Source: Mycobacterium sp. AT1
Lineage (GTDB): Bacteria > Actinomycetota > Actinomycetes > Mycobacteriales > Mycobacteriaceae
NCBI RefSeq assembly: GCF_002043095.1
Contig: NZ_MVOC01000013.1
Location: 1-64,000, forward strand
DNA length: 64,000 nt
Reading direction: 5' to 3'
In this document: piece by piece, positions 37,510 through 45,740 of the stretch
How the letters are laid out: every line of letters starts with the position of its first letter
How positions within the stretch are numbered: the stretch's first letter is position 1
Notes under the pieces: generated by a model
Databases searched by the model: none
What the model saw: the letters and a program-made list of their open reading frames with translations, nothing else
Told to the model about the DNA's origin: nothing
Position numbers and translations under genes: made by a program

Positions 37510-38642
37510 GACAATCCCTTCGGGGCGAGTCCGATCACGGTGTCCAGGCCGGTTCGCACCCATCCGGCGACGGGTCCGGGCATGGCGCAGAGCAAGCCGA
37601 GTGCGGGGTGTGCGACCGACGGGGTGACCATCGACGCGAGGCTGCGGATGCGGGTGACGTCGCCGCCTGCCCAGTCGGGATCGGTGTCGGCGAGGTGGTG
37701 CGGGTCGGCCAGTCGGTCGACGGGCCGTCGGCGGTGGCCCGACAGGGACAACCGGATCGCATCTTCGATGCCGACCTGGCCGCCCGGCGGATCGGGCACC
37801 AAACCGGTCAGCCCGTCGTTGGACGCCGTCATCGGATAGTCAAGGGACTGAACGAGATCCGCGGCCAACGCGTGCGGCACCGGGACGAACAGCGCGGCCA
37901 CCTGCGACACCAAGTCCATGTTGACGTCGGGCACGGGCACCCCGCTGCGCCACAACCCGGACACCCGCGCGTAGGTGAGCAGCAGCTCGCCGTAGGTCGT
38001 CGTCTCCGGACCCTTGACGTCGTAGGACCCGGGCGGCACCCGCTCGGAGTCTGCCGCCGCGACGAGGTAGTACAGCACGTCGCTGATCGAGATGGGGTCC
38101 AGCGGATTGTGCGCCCATGGCGGCATGGGGATCAGCAGGAAGCGGTCGCCGACGGCGCGCAGCATCTCGAACGAGGTCGACCCGGCGCCGATGATGATGG
38201 CGGCGCCCAGCCACACCACGTCCGGCCCGCCGTCGACGGTGAGCGCCTCGGCGACTTCGGCGCGGCCGGCGAGGTGCTCGGAGAGGCCATCGCCGTCGGG
38301 CACGAACCCGCCGAGGTAGACGATGCGCCGCACGCCCGCGTCCTTCGCGGCGTGCGCGAAGGTGGCGGCCGCGGCGTTGTCGGCGTCGCGATAGCCGGGT
38401 TGCCCGATGCCGTGCACCAGGTAGTAGGCGACGTCGACCGGCCCGGCGACCCCGAAGGCACTCGCCACGGACTCCGGGTCAGCGGCGTCGAGCATCACCG
38501 GGGTGACGTCGTCCATCCAACCGAAGTCCCCAAGCCGCTCGGGATTGCGGCTCGCCACGACCACCTCGTGCCCATCGCCGAGCAGGGCGGAGACCAGCCG
38601 GGAGCCGATGTAGCCGGTCGCCCCGGTGACGAGTGTGCGCAT
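37506..38642 (-). CDS. NAD(P)-binding epimerase-like protein (extended-to-atypical SDR)
   Basis: A 378-residue protein that starts with the Rossmann motif TLVTGATGYIGSRLVSALL (residues 3-21). The segments VRRIVYLGGFVPDG and SISDVLYYLVAA follow NmrA/YwnB-like atypical SDRs; the canonical YxxxK is not evident, so oxidoreductase activity is uncertain. The C-terminal 130 residues are specific to the actinobacterial group. It is translationally coupled to the CPBP protease gene. Confidence 0.78.
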   Translation of the reverse strand: MRTLVTGATGYIGSRLVSALLGDGHEVVVASRNPERLGDFGWMDDVTPVMLDAADPESVASAFGVAGPVDVAYYLVHGIGQPGYRDADNAAAATFAHAAKDAGVRRIVYLGGFVPDGDGLSEHLAGRAEVAEALTVDGGPDVVWLGAAIIIGAGSTSFEMLRAVGDRFLLIPMPPWAHNPLDPISISDVLYYLVAAADSERVPPGSYDVKGPETTTYGELLLTYARVSGLWRSGVPVPDVNMDLVSQVAALFVPVPHALAADLVQSLDYPMTASNDGLTGLVPDPPGGQVGIEDAIRLSLSGHRRRPVDRLADPHHLADTDPDWAGGDVTRIRSLASMVTPSVAHPALGLLCAMPGPVAGWVRTGLDTVIGLAPKGLS

Positions 38643-38679
38643 GGGTTTCACCGTAGGTACGTACCCGCGCGAATGCCAT

Positions 38680-38698
38680 TCCACCGCGGTGCGGTGGA
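38680..38698. terminator. Short GC-rich hairpin
   Basis: TCCACCGC and GCGGTGGA (38680-38687 and 38691-38698) form an 8-bp stem with a 3-nt loop between the gamma carbonic anhydrase gene end and the epimerase start. It may terminate the former. A GGTACGTACC palindrome at 38656-38665 lies between it and the epimerase gene. Confidence 0.5.
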
Positions 38699-38741
38699 CG
38701 TCACTCGAACGCTCGTAGACCTGCGCGTTGAGGCTGCGGGT

Positions 38742-39272
38742 TCATGCAGTCGGGGTCGCGGCCCGGTGCACGCCGACGAGGTATTCGTAGGCCGGCGCGT
38801 TCACCCCGTTCAACGCGATCTCCTCGTCCCCGAGCTCGCGGCGGACCTTCGCCGGAACACCCGCGACGAATGACCGCGGCGGAACGGTCATCCCCTGTGG
38901 CAGCACAGCGCCCGGTGCGACCAGTGACTTCGCGCCGATCCTGACGCCGTTCCCGATTATCGCCCCCATTCCGATCAGGCAGTCGTCCTCGATCGTGCAC
39001 CCGTGCAGAACTGCGTTGTGGCCGATCGTGACCCGCTCGCCGATGGTGACCGGAAACCCCGGGTCGGCGTGGACGGTGACGCCGTCCTGGACGTTCGACC
39101 CGGCACCGACCTCGATCGGATCGAAGTCCGCACGAAGCGTCGCGGAGTACCACACGCTGACGCGCTCCCCAAGGGTCACGGCACCTATCACCGAGGCGTT
39201 CGGAGCCACCCAGCTGTCGGGGTGGACTCGAGGGATGCGTCCCTCCAGGGCAAGGATCAGAGGCTCGGCCAT
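38742..39272 (-). CDS. Gamma carbonic anhydrase family protein
   Basis: A 176-residue left-handed beta-helix protein with hexapeptide repeats. The three zinc-type histidines are visible in VTVHADPG and IGHNAVLHGC. Arg and Asp-Gln of the active site are in LRADFDPIEVGAGSNVQDG (Arg48 region). Members hydrate CO2 or act as acyltransferase-like scaffolds. The ATG at 39270-39272 is taken, dropping 17 weakly supported residues upstream. It is a single gene between hairpins and the AzlD gene. Confidence 0.88.
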   Translation of the reverse strand: MAEPLILALEGRIPRVHPDSWVAPNASVIGAVTLGERVSVWYSATLRADFDPIEVGAGSNVQDGVTVHADPGFPVTIGERVTIGHNAVLHGCTIEDDCLIGMGAIIGNGVRIGAKSLVAPGAVLPQGMTVPPRSFVAGVPAKVRRELGDEEIALNGVNAPAYEYLVGVHRAATPTA

Positions 39273-39329
39273 GGGGTCATTGTGCCCAAGGACGTCCGAG
39301 GCCCTCGCCGTGCCCGACGTCACGCGGCG

Positions 39330-39650
39330 TCACAGCACCGTGTCGAAGAGCGCGTAGGCGGCGAGTCCGGCGACGATGCTCACCGCGAGGCTCTTCCACC
39401 GCAGCGCGACCACGAGCGCGGTCGCACCGGCCAACGTGGCCGGCGACAGGAGTTTCAGCTGGCCGTCGTCGAGGAATATCGCGGGCGCCACGAGCGCGGC
39501 GAATGCGGCCGCCGGCACCATCTCCAGCACGAGACTCACCCGCGGCGGGAGGTCCCGCGGCAGGAACGGGATGAGGATGAAGGCGGCTCGTAGCGCGAAT
39601 CCGCCCACCGCGATCGCGGCGATGACCAACCAGATCGTCGGACTGCTCAC
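39330..39650 (-). CDS. azlD: AzlD-family branched-chain amino acid exporter subunit
   Basis: A 106-residue protein with four hydrophobic helices and the AzlD pattern GGFALRAAFILIPFLPRDLPP. AzlD works with AzlC to export branched-chain amino acids. The GTG start overlaps the AzlC stop by 4 bp. Confidence 0.86.
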   Translation of the reverse strand: MSSPTIWLVIAAIAVGGFALRAAFILIPFLPRDLPPRVSLVLEMVPAAAFAALVAPAIFLDDGQLKLLSPATLAGATALVVALRWKSLAVSIVAGLAAYALFDTVL

Positions 39651-40390
39651 GGCTCCGACGATCCTTCGGCGGCCCGCTTCCCCGCCGCACGCCAACCGAC
39701 GGCAACTCCCGTCACGATCCCCGCCGCGGTGCCCAGCATCATGCCCGCGTTGGCAGGCAGACCGGCACACGCGACCGCGACGACGGCCGCGACGGCCGCG
39801 GCGAGGGCGCGGGGCTTCTGCGCGAGTTGCGGCGCAAGGAGTGCGAGAAACGACACGGGTACCGCGAACGCGATGACGCCCGCTTCGGGCAGGGACCCCA
39901 GGAAGGACCCGATCAACGAGCAAATCTGCCACGTGCACCAGAACACCGCGCACGCGCCGAGGTAGAACGCCGCCTGCTCGCGTCGCGGCCTGCCGTCGGT
40001 GCGAGTGAGCGTCAGCGGGACGGCGTGGTCCACCAGGAGGTACGAGCCGACGATCCGCTCGCGGAAACTGGCGTCGCCGAAGATCGGCGCCAGCGTCGCC
40101 GAGTAGACGATGAATCGGAGATTGATGGTGAGCGCCGTTGCGATGACCACGCCCGCCCCGGCGCCGCTGCCGATGAGGTCAGACGCGGCGATCTGAGCTG
40201 CGCCCGCGAATGCCAACAGGGAGAATGCGGCCGTCTCCAGGATCGACAACCCGTTGTGACTGCCCGCGAGCCCGGCAACGGCGGCGAACGGCGCGATCCC
40301 GATGAGGATCGGAAGCATCGCCCTGGCCCCGGAACGCATCGCCCGCCGCCTCGACTCGCGACCGTCGGACCGATCGCCTTCTCCCGTCAT
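39647..40390 (-). CDS. azlC: AzlC-family branched-chain amino acid exporter subunit
   Basis: A 247-residue membrane protein with the AzlC features PILIGIAPFAAVAGLAG and TINLRFIVYSATLAP. The ATG at 40388-40390 gives a cytosolic lead of about 25 residues before helix 1. It lies 43 bp after the end of the MHS transporter gene on the same strand, so AzlCD may be read from the operator-controlled MHS promoter. Branched-chain specificity is inferred from the family. Confidence 0.86.
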   Translation of the reverse strand: MTGEGDRSDGRESRRRAMRSGARAMLPILIGIAPFAAVAGLAGSHNGLSILETAAFSLLAFAGAAQIAASDLIGSGAGAGVVIATALTINLRFIVYSATLAPIFGDASFRERIVGSYLLVDHAVPLTLTRTDGRPRREQAAFYLGACAVFWCTWQICSLIGSFLGSLPEAGVIAFAVPVSFLALLAPQLAQKPRALAAAVAAVVAVACAGLPANAGMMLGTAAGIVTGVAVGWRAAGKRAAEGSSEP

Positions 40391-40433
40391 CGCTCGAGGA
40401 GATGCCTCTGCCGTGACGGAGAACCGTCGATCG

Positions 40434-41816
40434 TCATGCGCGCTTCTCGCCGGCGACCGAGGTGAGGTCGTTGTCCTTGGTCTCGGGTAGGGCGAGCACG
40501 CAGAGCAGGCTGACCGCGGAGAGACCGGCGAGCAGCACACCCACCCAGATGCTGGAGTAGTTGGCCACGATCTGCGCCGCCAGGATCGGCGGAATCGCCC
40601 CGCCGATGATTCCGCCGAGGTTGTAGCTCAGGCCCGCGCCCGTATAGCGGAACCGCGACTCGAACATCTCCGGCAGCAATGCACCGGCGGGGCCGTTTGC
40701 GACCCCGTACAGCGACAGGGTGATGGTCACGCCGATGAGGAACGCGATGGGAACACCGGTGTCGAGGAGGGGGAACAGCAGAAGCGACCAGAAGAACGAC
40801 CCCACGTACGCGCCCGCAATGACCTTTCGGCGGCCGATGCGGTCCGAGAGCAGAGCGGCACCTGCGGTGGCGGCGGCCAGGACGAGGGCGGCGATCATCC
40901 CGAACCCCAGGATCATCGTGCGGCTGAACTCCAGCCGTCCGGTGCCGTAGCTGGTGAGGAATGTGCTGCCGATGTAGAACATCGCGAACAGCGTCGACAT
41001 CGCCAACCCGGAAATCACGATCTGCTTCCATTGCAGCCGCATGGCGTCGGCGAACGGCAGCTTCACCGGAGCGGTTTCCAGCTTCTTCTCCTCCAGGTGG
41101 GCGGTGAAGACCGGTGTCTCCTCGACCCTCAGCCGGATGTACAACCCGACCATCACCAGGATGAGCGACGCGATGAAGGGCAGTCGCCACCCGTAGTCGA
41201 CGAACGTCTCACTGGTGGCACCGATCGTGATGGAGGCGATGAAGAACGTGCCGCTGGCAAGGAAGAACGCGAACGGCGGGCCGAGCTGGGGGTAGATCGC
41301 CATTCGTCCGCGTTCGCCATCTCGCGCGTATTCGGCGGTGAGGAGTGTCGCGCCCGCCCACTCGCCACCCATGGCGAGGCCCTGCAGGAAGCGCATCACG
41401 ACGAGCAGGATCGGCGCCCAGATGCCGATGCCGTTCTCGAAGATGCCGAAGACGCCGGTGTCGTACCCCGGAAACAGCCCGATCAGGACGGTGGAGAGTC
41501 CCATGATCAGGAGCGTCCACACGAGGGTCCGCTTGCGGCCGATCCGGTCCCCGAAGTGACCGAAGAGGATCGAGCCGACGGGGCGCGCGAAGAACGCGAC
41601 GCCGAACGTCGCGAACGACGCGATCGTCCCGACGGTCGGGCTGGAACTTGGAAAGAAGACCGCCGGAAATACGAGTGCGGCTGCCGTGCCGTACACGAAG
41701 AAGTCGTAGTACTCGATGGTCGTGCCCACCATGCTGGCGGCTCCGACCCGTCGAAGGCCCTTGGCTTCGGTGGCCTTCGCCAGCTTGAGGGTCTCGGCGT
41801 GACTCGATGGATGCAT
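40434..41816 (-). CDS. MHS-family (metabolite:H+ symporter) MFS transporter
   Basis: A 460-residue proton symporter. The MHS signature is clear in helix 1 (GTTIEYYDFFVYGTAAAL) and in loop 2-3 (GHFGDRIGRKRTLVW). The family imports carboxylates such as ketoglutarate, shikimate or hydroxy acids. The ATG at 41814-41816 has a GGAGAG site. Two copies of the operator shared with the mutase operon lie upstream at 41846-41868 and 41940-41962, which ties the transporter to uptake of the acid used there. Confidence 0.9.
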   Translation of the reverse strand: MHPSSHAETLKLAKATEAKGLRRVGAASMVGTTIEYYDFFVYGTAAALVFPAVFFPSSSPTVGTIASFATFGVAFFARPVGSILFGHFGDRIGRKRTLVWTLLIMGLSTVLIGLFPGYDTGVFGIFENGIGIWAPILLVVMRFLQGLAMGGEWAGATLLTAEYARDGERGRMAIYPQLGPPFAFFLASGTFFIASITIGATSETFVDYGWRLPFIASLILVMVGLYIRLRVEETPVFTAHLEEKKLETAPVKLPFADAMRLQWKQIVISGLAMSTLFAMFYIGSTFLTSYGTGRLEFSRTMILGFGMIAALVLAAATAGAALLSDRIGRRKVIAGAYVGSFFWSLLLFPLLDTGVPIAFLIGVTITLSLYGVANGPAGALLPEMFESRFRYTGAGLSYNLGGIIGGAIPPILAAQIVANYSSIWVGVLLAGLSAVSLLCVLALPETKDNDLTSVAGEKRA

Positions 41817-41845
41817 GGAGCTCTCCAATGGTGGACGGATCTCTA

Positions 41846-41868
41846 TATGGTCCTACCACAACTGTGGT
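41846..41868. promoter_or_regulatory. GntR regulon operator, site 1
   Basis: TATGGT-CCT-ACCAC followed after AACTG by TGGT. Within it TACCACA and TGTGGTA form a perfect 7-bp dyad around AC. It is 30 bp upstream of the MHS transporter start. Confidence 0.75.
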
Positions 41869-41939
41869 ACACGCCACAAGGAAGCCACTGAAGTTGCATC
41901 CGTCACACGATTTTCCTTGACCCTGGACGGTCCTGGGGA

Positions 41940-41962
41940 TATGGTCCAACCACAGAGTCGGT
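41940..41962. promoter_or_regulatory. GntR regulon operator, site 2
   Basis: TATGGT-CCA-ACCAC followed after AGAGT by CGGT, 94 bp from site 1 and in the same orientation. It lies about 124 bp upstream of the MHS transporter start. Confidence 0.7.
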
Positions 41963-42041
41963 TCGTCGTCGGGCCGCTCGGACCGCCCTAGACAGACCTC
42001 TTCGAAGCGCCCGGCAGCATCTGGACGCGCAGGGACGCAGT

Positions 42042-42092
42042 GCAGCGACGCCCTGAGAGCAGAGCGGCCCTAAGAGCAGCGACGCCCTGAGA
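42042..42092. repeat. Three tandem 17-nt repeats
   Basis: Units GCAGCGACGCCCTGAGA (42042-42058 and 42076-42092, identical) flank a diverged unit GCAGAGCGGCCCTAAGA (42059-42075). The array ends 15 bp downstream of the stop of the GntR gene. I know no function for it; it may affect read-through from the GntR gene into the MHS leader. Confidence 0.7.
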
Positions 42093-42107
42093 GCTAGAGC
42101 CGGAACG

Positions 42108-42854
42108 TCAGCCGGCCCACTTCATGTCGCTGAAGCCCACGGACTGATAGAAGCCCCGGATGTGCTTGCCCACCAGATCGGCGGCACGGTCCGGGTCGCC
42201 GGCCGCGATGGCCTCGACGATGGCTGCGTGCTCGTCGGTCAGTAGCGTCATCGTGCCGACGGGATCTTCGAGGCTCTCGAAGGCAGTGACCATGGCCTGG
42301 CGAAGAGCCTCGCGCAGTGCGGCCATGAGGATGGCGGCCAAGCCATTCCCCGACGCTCGCACGATTCTGACGTGGAAGGCGGCATCGAGGTCGTTGTAGG
42401 ACGCCGTGGTGTGGACACCGCGCATCTCGTCGATCATCCCGCGCAGGTCGGCGATGTCGTCCTCGGCGGCGTTCTCCGCCATCTTGCGAACCGCCATCCC
42501 CTCGAGCAGGAGTCGGATCTCCACGAGGTCTTCCTGGGTGAAGGACGCCAGCTGCAGATGGATCCTCAGCACCATCGCCATCCCGGCGATGCTGTCCTTG
42601 ACGATCATCGATCCCGACGTGGGCCCGGACCCGGTGCCCGCCTCGACCACCCCGATGGCTTCCAGGATTCGCAGCGCCTCGCGCACGGCACCACGGCTGA
42701 CGCCGAGGGCTTCGGCGAATTGCCGCTCCGGCGGCAGCCGGTCACCCGCCTTGAGCGCTCCCGAGATCAGGCGATTCTCGATCTCCGCCATCACCTGCTC
42801 GTGGGTACGCATCCTCGGCAAGGGCTTCCAGTCGGACTGAGTTCCCTCGGTCAC
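42108..42854 (-). CDS. GntR-family regulator with FCD domain
   Basis: A 248-residue FadR-subfamily regulator. The winged helix is at about 17-80 (LPPERQFAEALGVSRGAVRE as the recognition part) and the all-helical FCD ligand domain at 100-235, with the metal-binding Asp and His residues of the group (DLDAAFHVRIV, TDEHAAIVEAI, GKHIRGFY). The start is a GTG behind AAGAGGTGG. Five similar operators in this region, one of them just upstream of this gene, make it the probable regulator of the MHS transporter, mutase operon and CysG gene. The ligand is likely the acid or its CoA ester. Confidence 0.9.
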   Translation of the reverse strand: MTEGTQSDWKPLPRMRTHEQVMAEIENRLISGALKAGDRLPPERQFAEALGVSRGAVREALRILEAIGVVEAGTGSGPTSGSMIVKDSIAGMAMVLRIHLQLASFTQEDLVEIRLLLEGMAVRKMAENAAEDDIADLRGMIDEMRGVHTTASYNDLDAAFHVRIVRASGNGLAAILMAALREALRQAMVTAFESLEDPVGTMTLLTDEHAAIVEAIAAGDPDRAADLVGKHIRGFYQSVGFSDMKWAG

Positions 42855-42895
42855 GGCGCCACCTCTTCCTTCGCCAGGACGGTCCTTGCGGACCG

Positions 42896-42917
42896 ATGGT
42901 ACCGACCACCCGTTGGT
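42896..42917. promoter_or_regulatory. GntR regulon operator, site 5 (autoregulatory)
   Basis: ATGGT-ACCG-ACCAC followed after CCGT by TGGT. The first spacer is one base longer than in the other four sites. It lies 42 bp upstream of the GntR start and also just beyond the end of the mutase gene. Confidence 0.55.
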
Positions 42918-42951
42918 TTACCCCTCCAGTGGCCGGCACCGGCACAGCGCG

Positions 42952-44748
42952 TCAGAACACCGGCGTCTCCTGATAACTGCCGAACACCTCGCGCAAGGCG
43001 CCGGTGATCTCGCCCATCGACAGGTGCGCGCGGACGGCCTCGATGGTCGCCGGCAAGAGGTTTGCCTCGTCGTCGCGGGCCACCGCGAGGAGGTCGGCCA
43101 GCGCCTTTTCGGCGCGCTCCGGATCGCGATCCGCCCGCGTCTGCTTCAGCCGGGCGATCTGGCGTGCCTCGGACTCCGGGTCGAGTTTGTGGATCTCGAT
43201 CTTCTGGTCCTCACCCGAGTCGACGTACTTGTTGACACCGATCACCGGCCGGTCTCCACTGGCCTTCCGCTTGGCGTAGTCGTAGGCACTGTCGGAGATC
43301 TCCTTCTGGAAGAAGCCCTGCTCGATGGCCGGGACGACGCCGCCCATCGCCTCGACCTTGTCCATGTACTCGCCGATGCCCTTCTCGATCTCGTCGGTGA
43401 GGGCCTCGACGTAGTACGAGCCGCCGAGAGGGTCGATCACGTTGGTCACGTTGGTTTCGTCGGCGATGATCTGCTGGGTGCGAAGGGCGAGCTTCATCGC
43501 CATCTCACTGGGAATCGTGTACGCCTCGTCGAGTCCGTTGGTGTGGATGGACTGCGCGCCACCGAGCACGGCGGACAGGGCCTGCAGGGCGGTGCGGACG
43601 ATGTTCACCATCGGCTGCGGCTTGGTGAGCGTGGCCGCCGCGGTCTGGGCGTGGAAGCGCAGCCGCATGGAGTTGGCCTTCTTCGCGCCGAAGTGCTCCT
43701 TCATCATCTTCGCGTAGTACCGGCGCACGGCGCGGAACTTCGCGACCTCCTCGAAGAGGTCGGCCTGCGAGACGAAGAAGAACGACAACCGCGAGGCGAA
43801 CGAGTCGACGTCGTAGCCGGCGGCGACGACGTCCTCGACGTAGGCCTTGGTGATCGCCATGGTGAAGGCGACCTCCTGCAGTGCGTTCCCGCCCGCTTCG
43901 CTGATGTGGTAGCCGCTGATGTTGACCGGGTTGTAACGGGCCATGTGCTCGGCGCCGTAGGCGATGCAGTCGCGCACGATGCGCATGCTTGGACGGACCG
44001 GGAAGACCCACTCCTTTTGTGCGACATACTCTTTCAAGATGTCGTTCTGAATGGTCCCGGACAGCTTGTTCAGGTCCATGCCACGGTCTTCTGCGACCGC
44101 CACGTACATCGCGAGCAGGATCCACGCCGACGGGTTGATGGTCATCGACACCGAGATGTTCTCCAGGTCGATGCCGTCGAACAGCGCCGCCATGTCGGGC
44201 AGCACGTCGATCGCCACGCCCTCGCGACCGACCTCGCCGAGGCTCATCTCGTCGTCGCTGTCGAGCCCCATCAGCGTCGGCATGTCGAAATCGACCGACA
44301 GCCCGGTCTGACCCTGAGCGATCAGGTACTGGAACCGCTTGTTGGTCTCCTCTGCCTGACCGAAGCCGGCGATCTGTCGCATGGTCCACTTACGCCCGCG
44401 GTACATCGTGGGGTACGGCCCGCGGGTGTAGGGGAACTTGCCGGGGAGGCCGACCTCGTCGTAGCTCTCGGGCAGATCCTGCGGTCCGTATACGCGCTTG
44501 ACGGGCATGCCGGCGCCGGTGAGGTAGGTCTCCCGGGCCTCGGGAGCGCGGGCGATGAAGTCGGCGAGCTCGTGGTCCTCCCAGTGCTCGAGTTCGGCCT
44601 GCGCGCGCTTGCGCAGCGCGTCGCTGGCGAGGCGCAGTTCCTCGGCCGTCGGCTCCTCGCCGGGGTGCGACACGGGATCGGTGGCGGGTCCCCGATCCTC
44701 GGCGGCCGACGCTTCCACGGGGTCTGACAGGGGGTCGGTCGTCGTCAT
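42952..44748 (-). CDS. hcmA: B12-dependent acyl-CoA mutase large subunit, 2-hydroxyisobutyryl-CoA mutase-like
   Basis: A 598-residue TIM-barrel subunit of the methylmalonyl-CoA mutase family without a B12 domain; that domain is the separate protein at 47170. The family core is clear (PYTRGPYPTMYRGRKWTMRQ, then IAGFGQAEETN). Two residues define the substrate class: Ile126 (RQIAGFG) and Asp153 (LSVDFDMPT). Methylmalonyl-CoA mutase has Tyr and Ala, and isobutyryl-CoA mutase has Phe and Ala at these places, while 2-hydroxyisobutyryl-CoA mutase of Aquincola has Ile90 and Asp117, also 27 residues apart. The enzyme would convert 2-hydroxyisobutyryl-CoA and (S)-3-hydroxybutyryl-CoA. It overlaps the GTPase gene by 4 bp. 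The symbol is by analogy. Confidence 0.82.
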   Translation of the reverse strand: MTTTDPLSDPVEASAAEDRGPATDPVSHPGEEPTAEELRLASDALRKRAQAELEHWEDHELADFIARAPEARETYLTGAGMPVKRVYGPQDLPESYDEVGLPGKFPYTRGPYPTMYRGRKWTMRQIAGFGQAEETNKRFQYLIAQGQTGLSVDFDMPTLMGLDSDDEMSLGEVGREGVAIDVLPDMAALFDGIDLENISVSMTINPSAWILLAMYVAVAEDRGMDLNKLSGTIQNDILKEYVAQKEWVFPVRPSMRIVRDCIAYGAEHMARYNPVNISGYHISEAGGNALQEVAFTMAITKAYVEDVVAAGYDVDSFASRLSFFFVSQADLFEEVAKFRAVRRYYAKMMKEHFGAKKANSMRLRFHAQTAAATLTKPQPMVNIVRTALQALSAVLGGAQSIHTNGLDEAYTIPSEMAMKLALRTQQIIADETNVTNVIDPLGGSYYVEALTDEIEKGIGEYMDKVEAMGGVVPAIEQGFFQKEISDSAYDYAKRKASGDRPVIGVNKYVDSGEDQKIEIHKLDPESEARQIARLKQTRADRDPERAEKALADLLAVARDDEANLLPATIEAVRAHLSMGEITGALREVFGSYQETPVF

Positions 44749-45740
44749 GCTCGTCCTCTTCCGTTGACGTCGGTGGGGTCTACTTCCATGGCGCTCAGCA
44801 ACCGGGCAGCCGCGTGCCTCGGTTCTTCCGCGCGGGCGATCAGCGCCTCGACGGCGGCGTCGAAGTCACGGTTGCCAGAACGGAGCCGATGGGCCACTAG
44901 CGCCTCGGCGGCCCAACGGATCCGGGTCGCAGCGTTGCGTCGCTCGATGTCCTGCAGAGCGCCGTGCTCGGCCAGCCAGGTGCGGTGTTCGGCCGTCCTG
45001 TCGAGCAGTTCGACGACGCCGTCCCCGGTGGCGGCGGTGACCTTCAGGATCGGCACGTCCCACTTGCTCGCCAGGTTGTGCGCCAGGCGCAGCGACTCTC
45101 GCAACTGCTTGACGGTCATGTCGGCGCCGGGGCGGTCGGCCTTGTTGACCACGTGAATGTCGGCGATCTCGATCAGCCCGGCCTTGATGGCCTGGATGTC
45201 GTCGCCGAGACCGGGCACGCTGACCACCAGCACGGAATGCGCGACGCTAATCACGTCGACCTCCGCCTGGCCGACGCCCACGGTCTCGAGGATGACCACG
45301 TCGAACCCCGCGGCATCGAGCAGGACGATGCCGTCGAGCACGGCGCGCGACAGGCCGCCGGTCGCGCCGCGCGACGCCATCGAACGGATGTAGACGTCGT
45401 CGTGGCCCGCCAGTTCGGTCATCCGGATGCGGTCGCCGAGGATGGCCCCGCCCGAATAGGCGCTGGACGGGTCGACCGCCAGAATCGCCACCCGCATTCC
45501 GCGAGCGAGGTACTCCTGCGTCATCCGCAGCACTAGCGTGCTCTTGCCGCTGCCCGCAGGACCCGTGATACCCACGACGTGAGCCCGGCCGCTGTCCTTC
45601 CACATCTCGGCCAGCAATTCCATCGCTGCGTCCGACCGACTCTCGACGAGGGTGAGGCCTCGCGCAAGGGACACCTGCGATCCGGCTCGGATCCGATCGG
45701 CCATCGCCGCCACGGGACTCGCGGCGGTGGTGCTGCTCAC
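44745..45740 (-). CDS. meaH: MeaB/ArgK-type G3E GTPase, mutase chaperone
   Basis: A 331-residue GTPase that loads and protects adenosylcobalamin on B12 mutases. The P loop GITGPAGSGKST is at 57-68, switch motifs ETVGVGQAEVD and base-recognition NKAD (VVNKADRPGAD) follow. The start is the GTG at 45738-45740, since conservation begins there and it overlaps the ligase stop by 4 bp; the upstream open frame to 46265 is only a shadow of the ligase gene. In known 2-hydroxyisobutyrate clusters a MeaB homologue (MeaH) sits with the mutase, as here. Confidence 0.9.
   Translation of the reverse strand: MSSTTAASPVAAMADRIRAGSQVSLARGLTLVESRSDAAMELLAEMWKDSGRAHVVGITGPAGSGKSTLVLRMTQEYLARGMRVAILAVDPSSAYSGGAILGDRIRMTELAGHDDVYIRSMASRGATGGLSRAVLDGIVLLDAAGFDVVILETVGVGQAEVDVISVAHSVLVVSVPGLGDDIQAIKAGLIEIADIHVVNKADRPGADMTVKQLRESLRLAHNLASKWDVPILKVTAATGDGVVELLDRTAEHRTWLAEHGALQDIERRNAATRIRWAAEALVAHRLRSGNRDFDAAVEALIARAEEPRHAAARLLSAMEVDPTDVNGRGRA

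Noticed and set aside
42042..42092. CRISPR array
   Set aside because: The 17-nt units are directly adjacent with no spacers, and no cas genes are near.
42952..44748. Ordinary methylmalonyl-CoA mutase
   Set aside because: The large subunit is short and lacks a fused B12 domain, carries Ile and Asp at the substrate-defining places, and the operon contains an acyl-CoA ligase. Typical mycobacterial mutA and mutB are different in length and layout.
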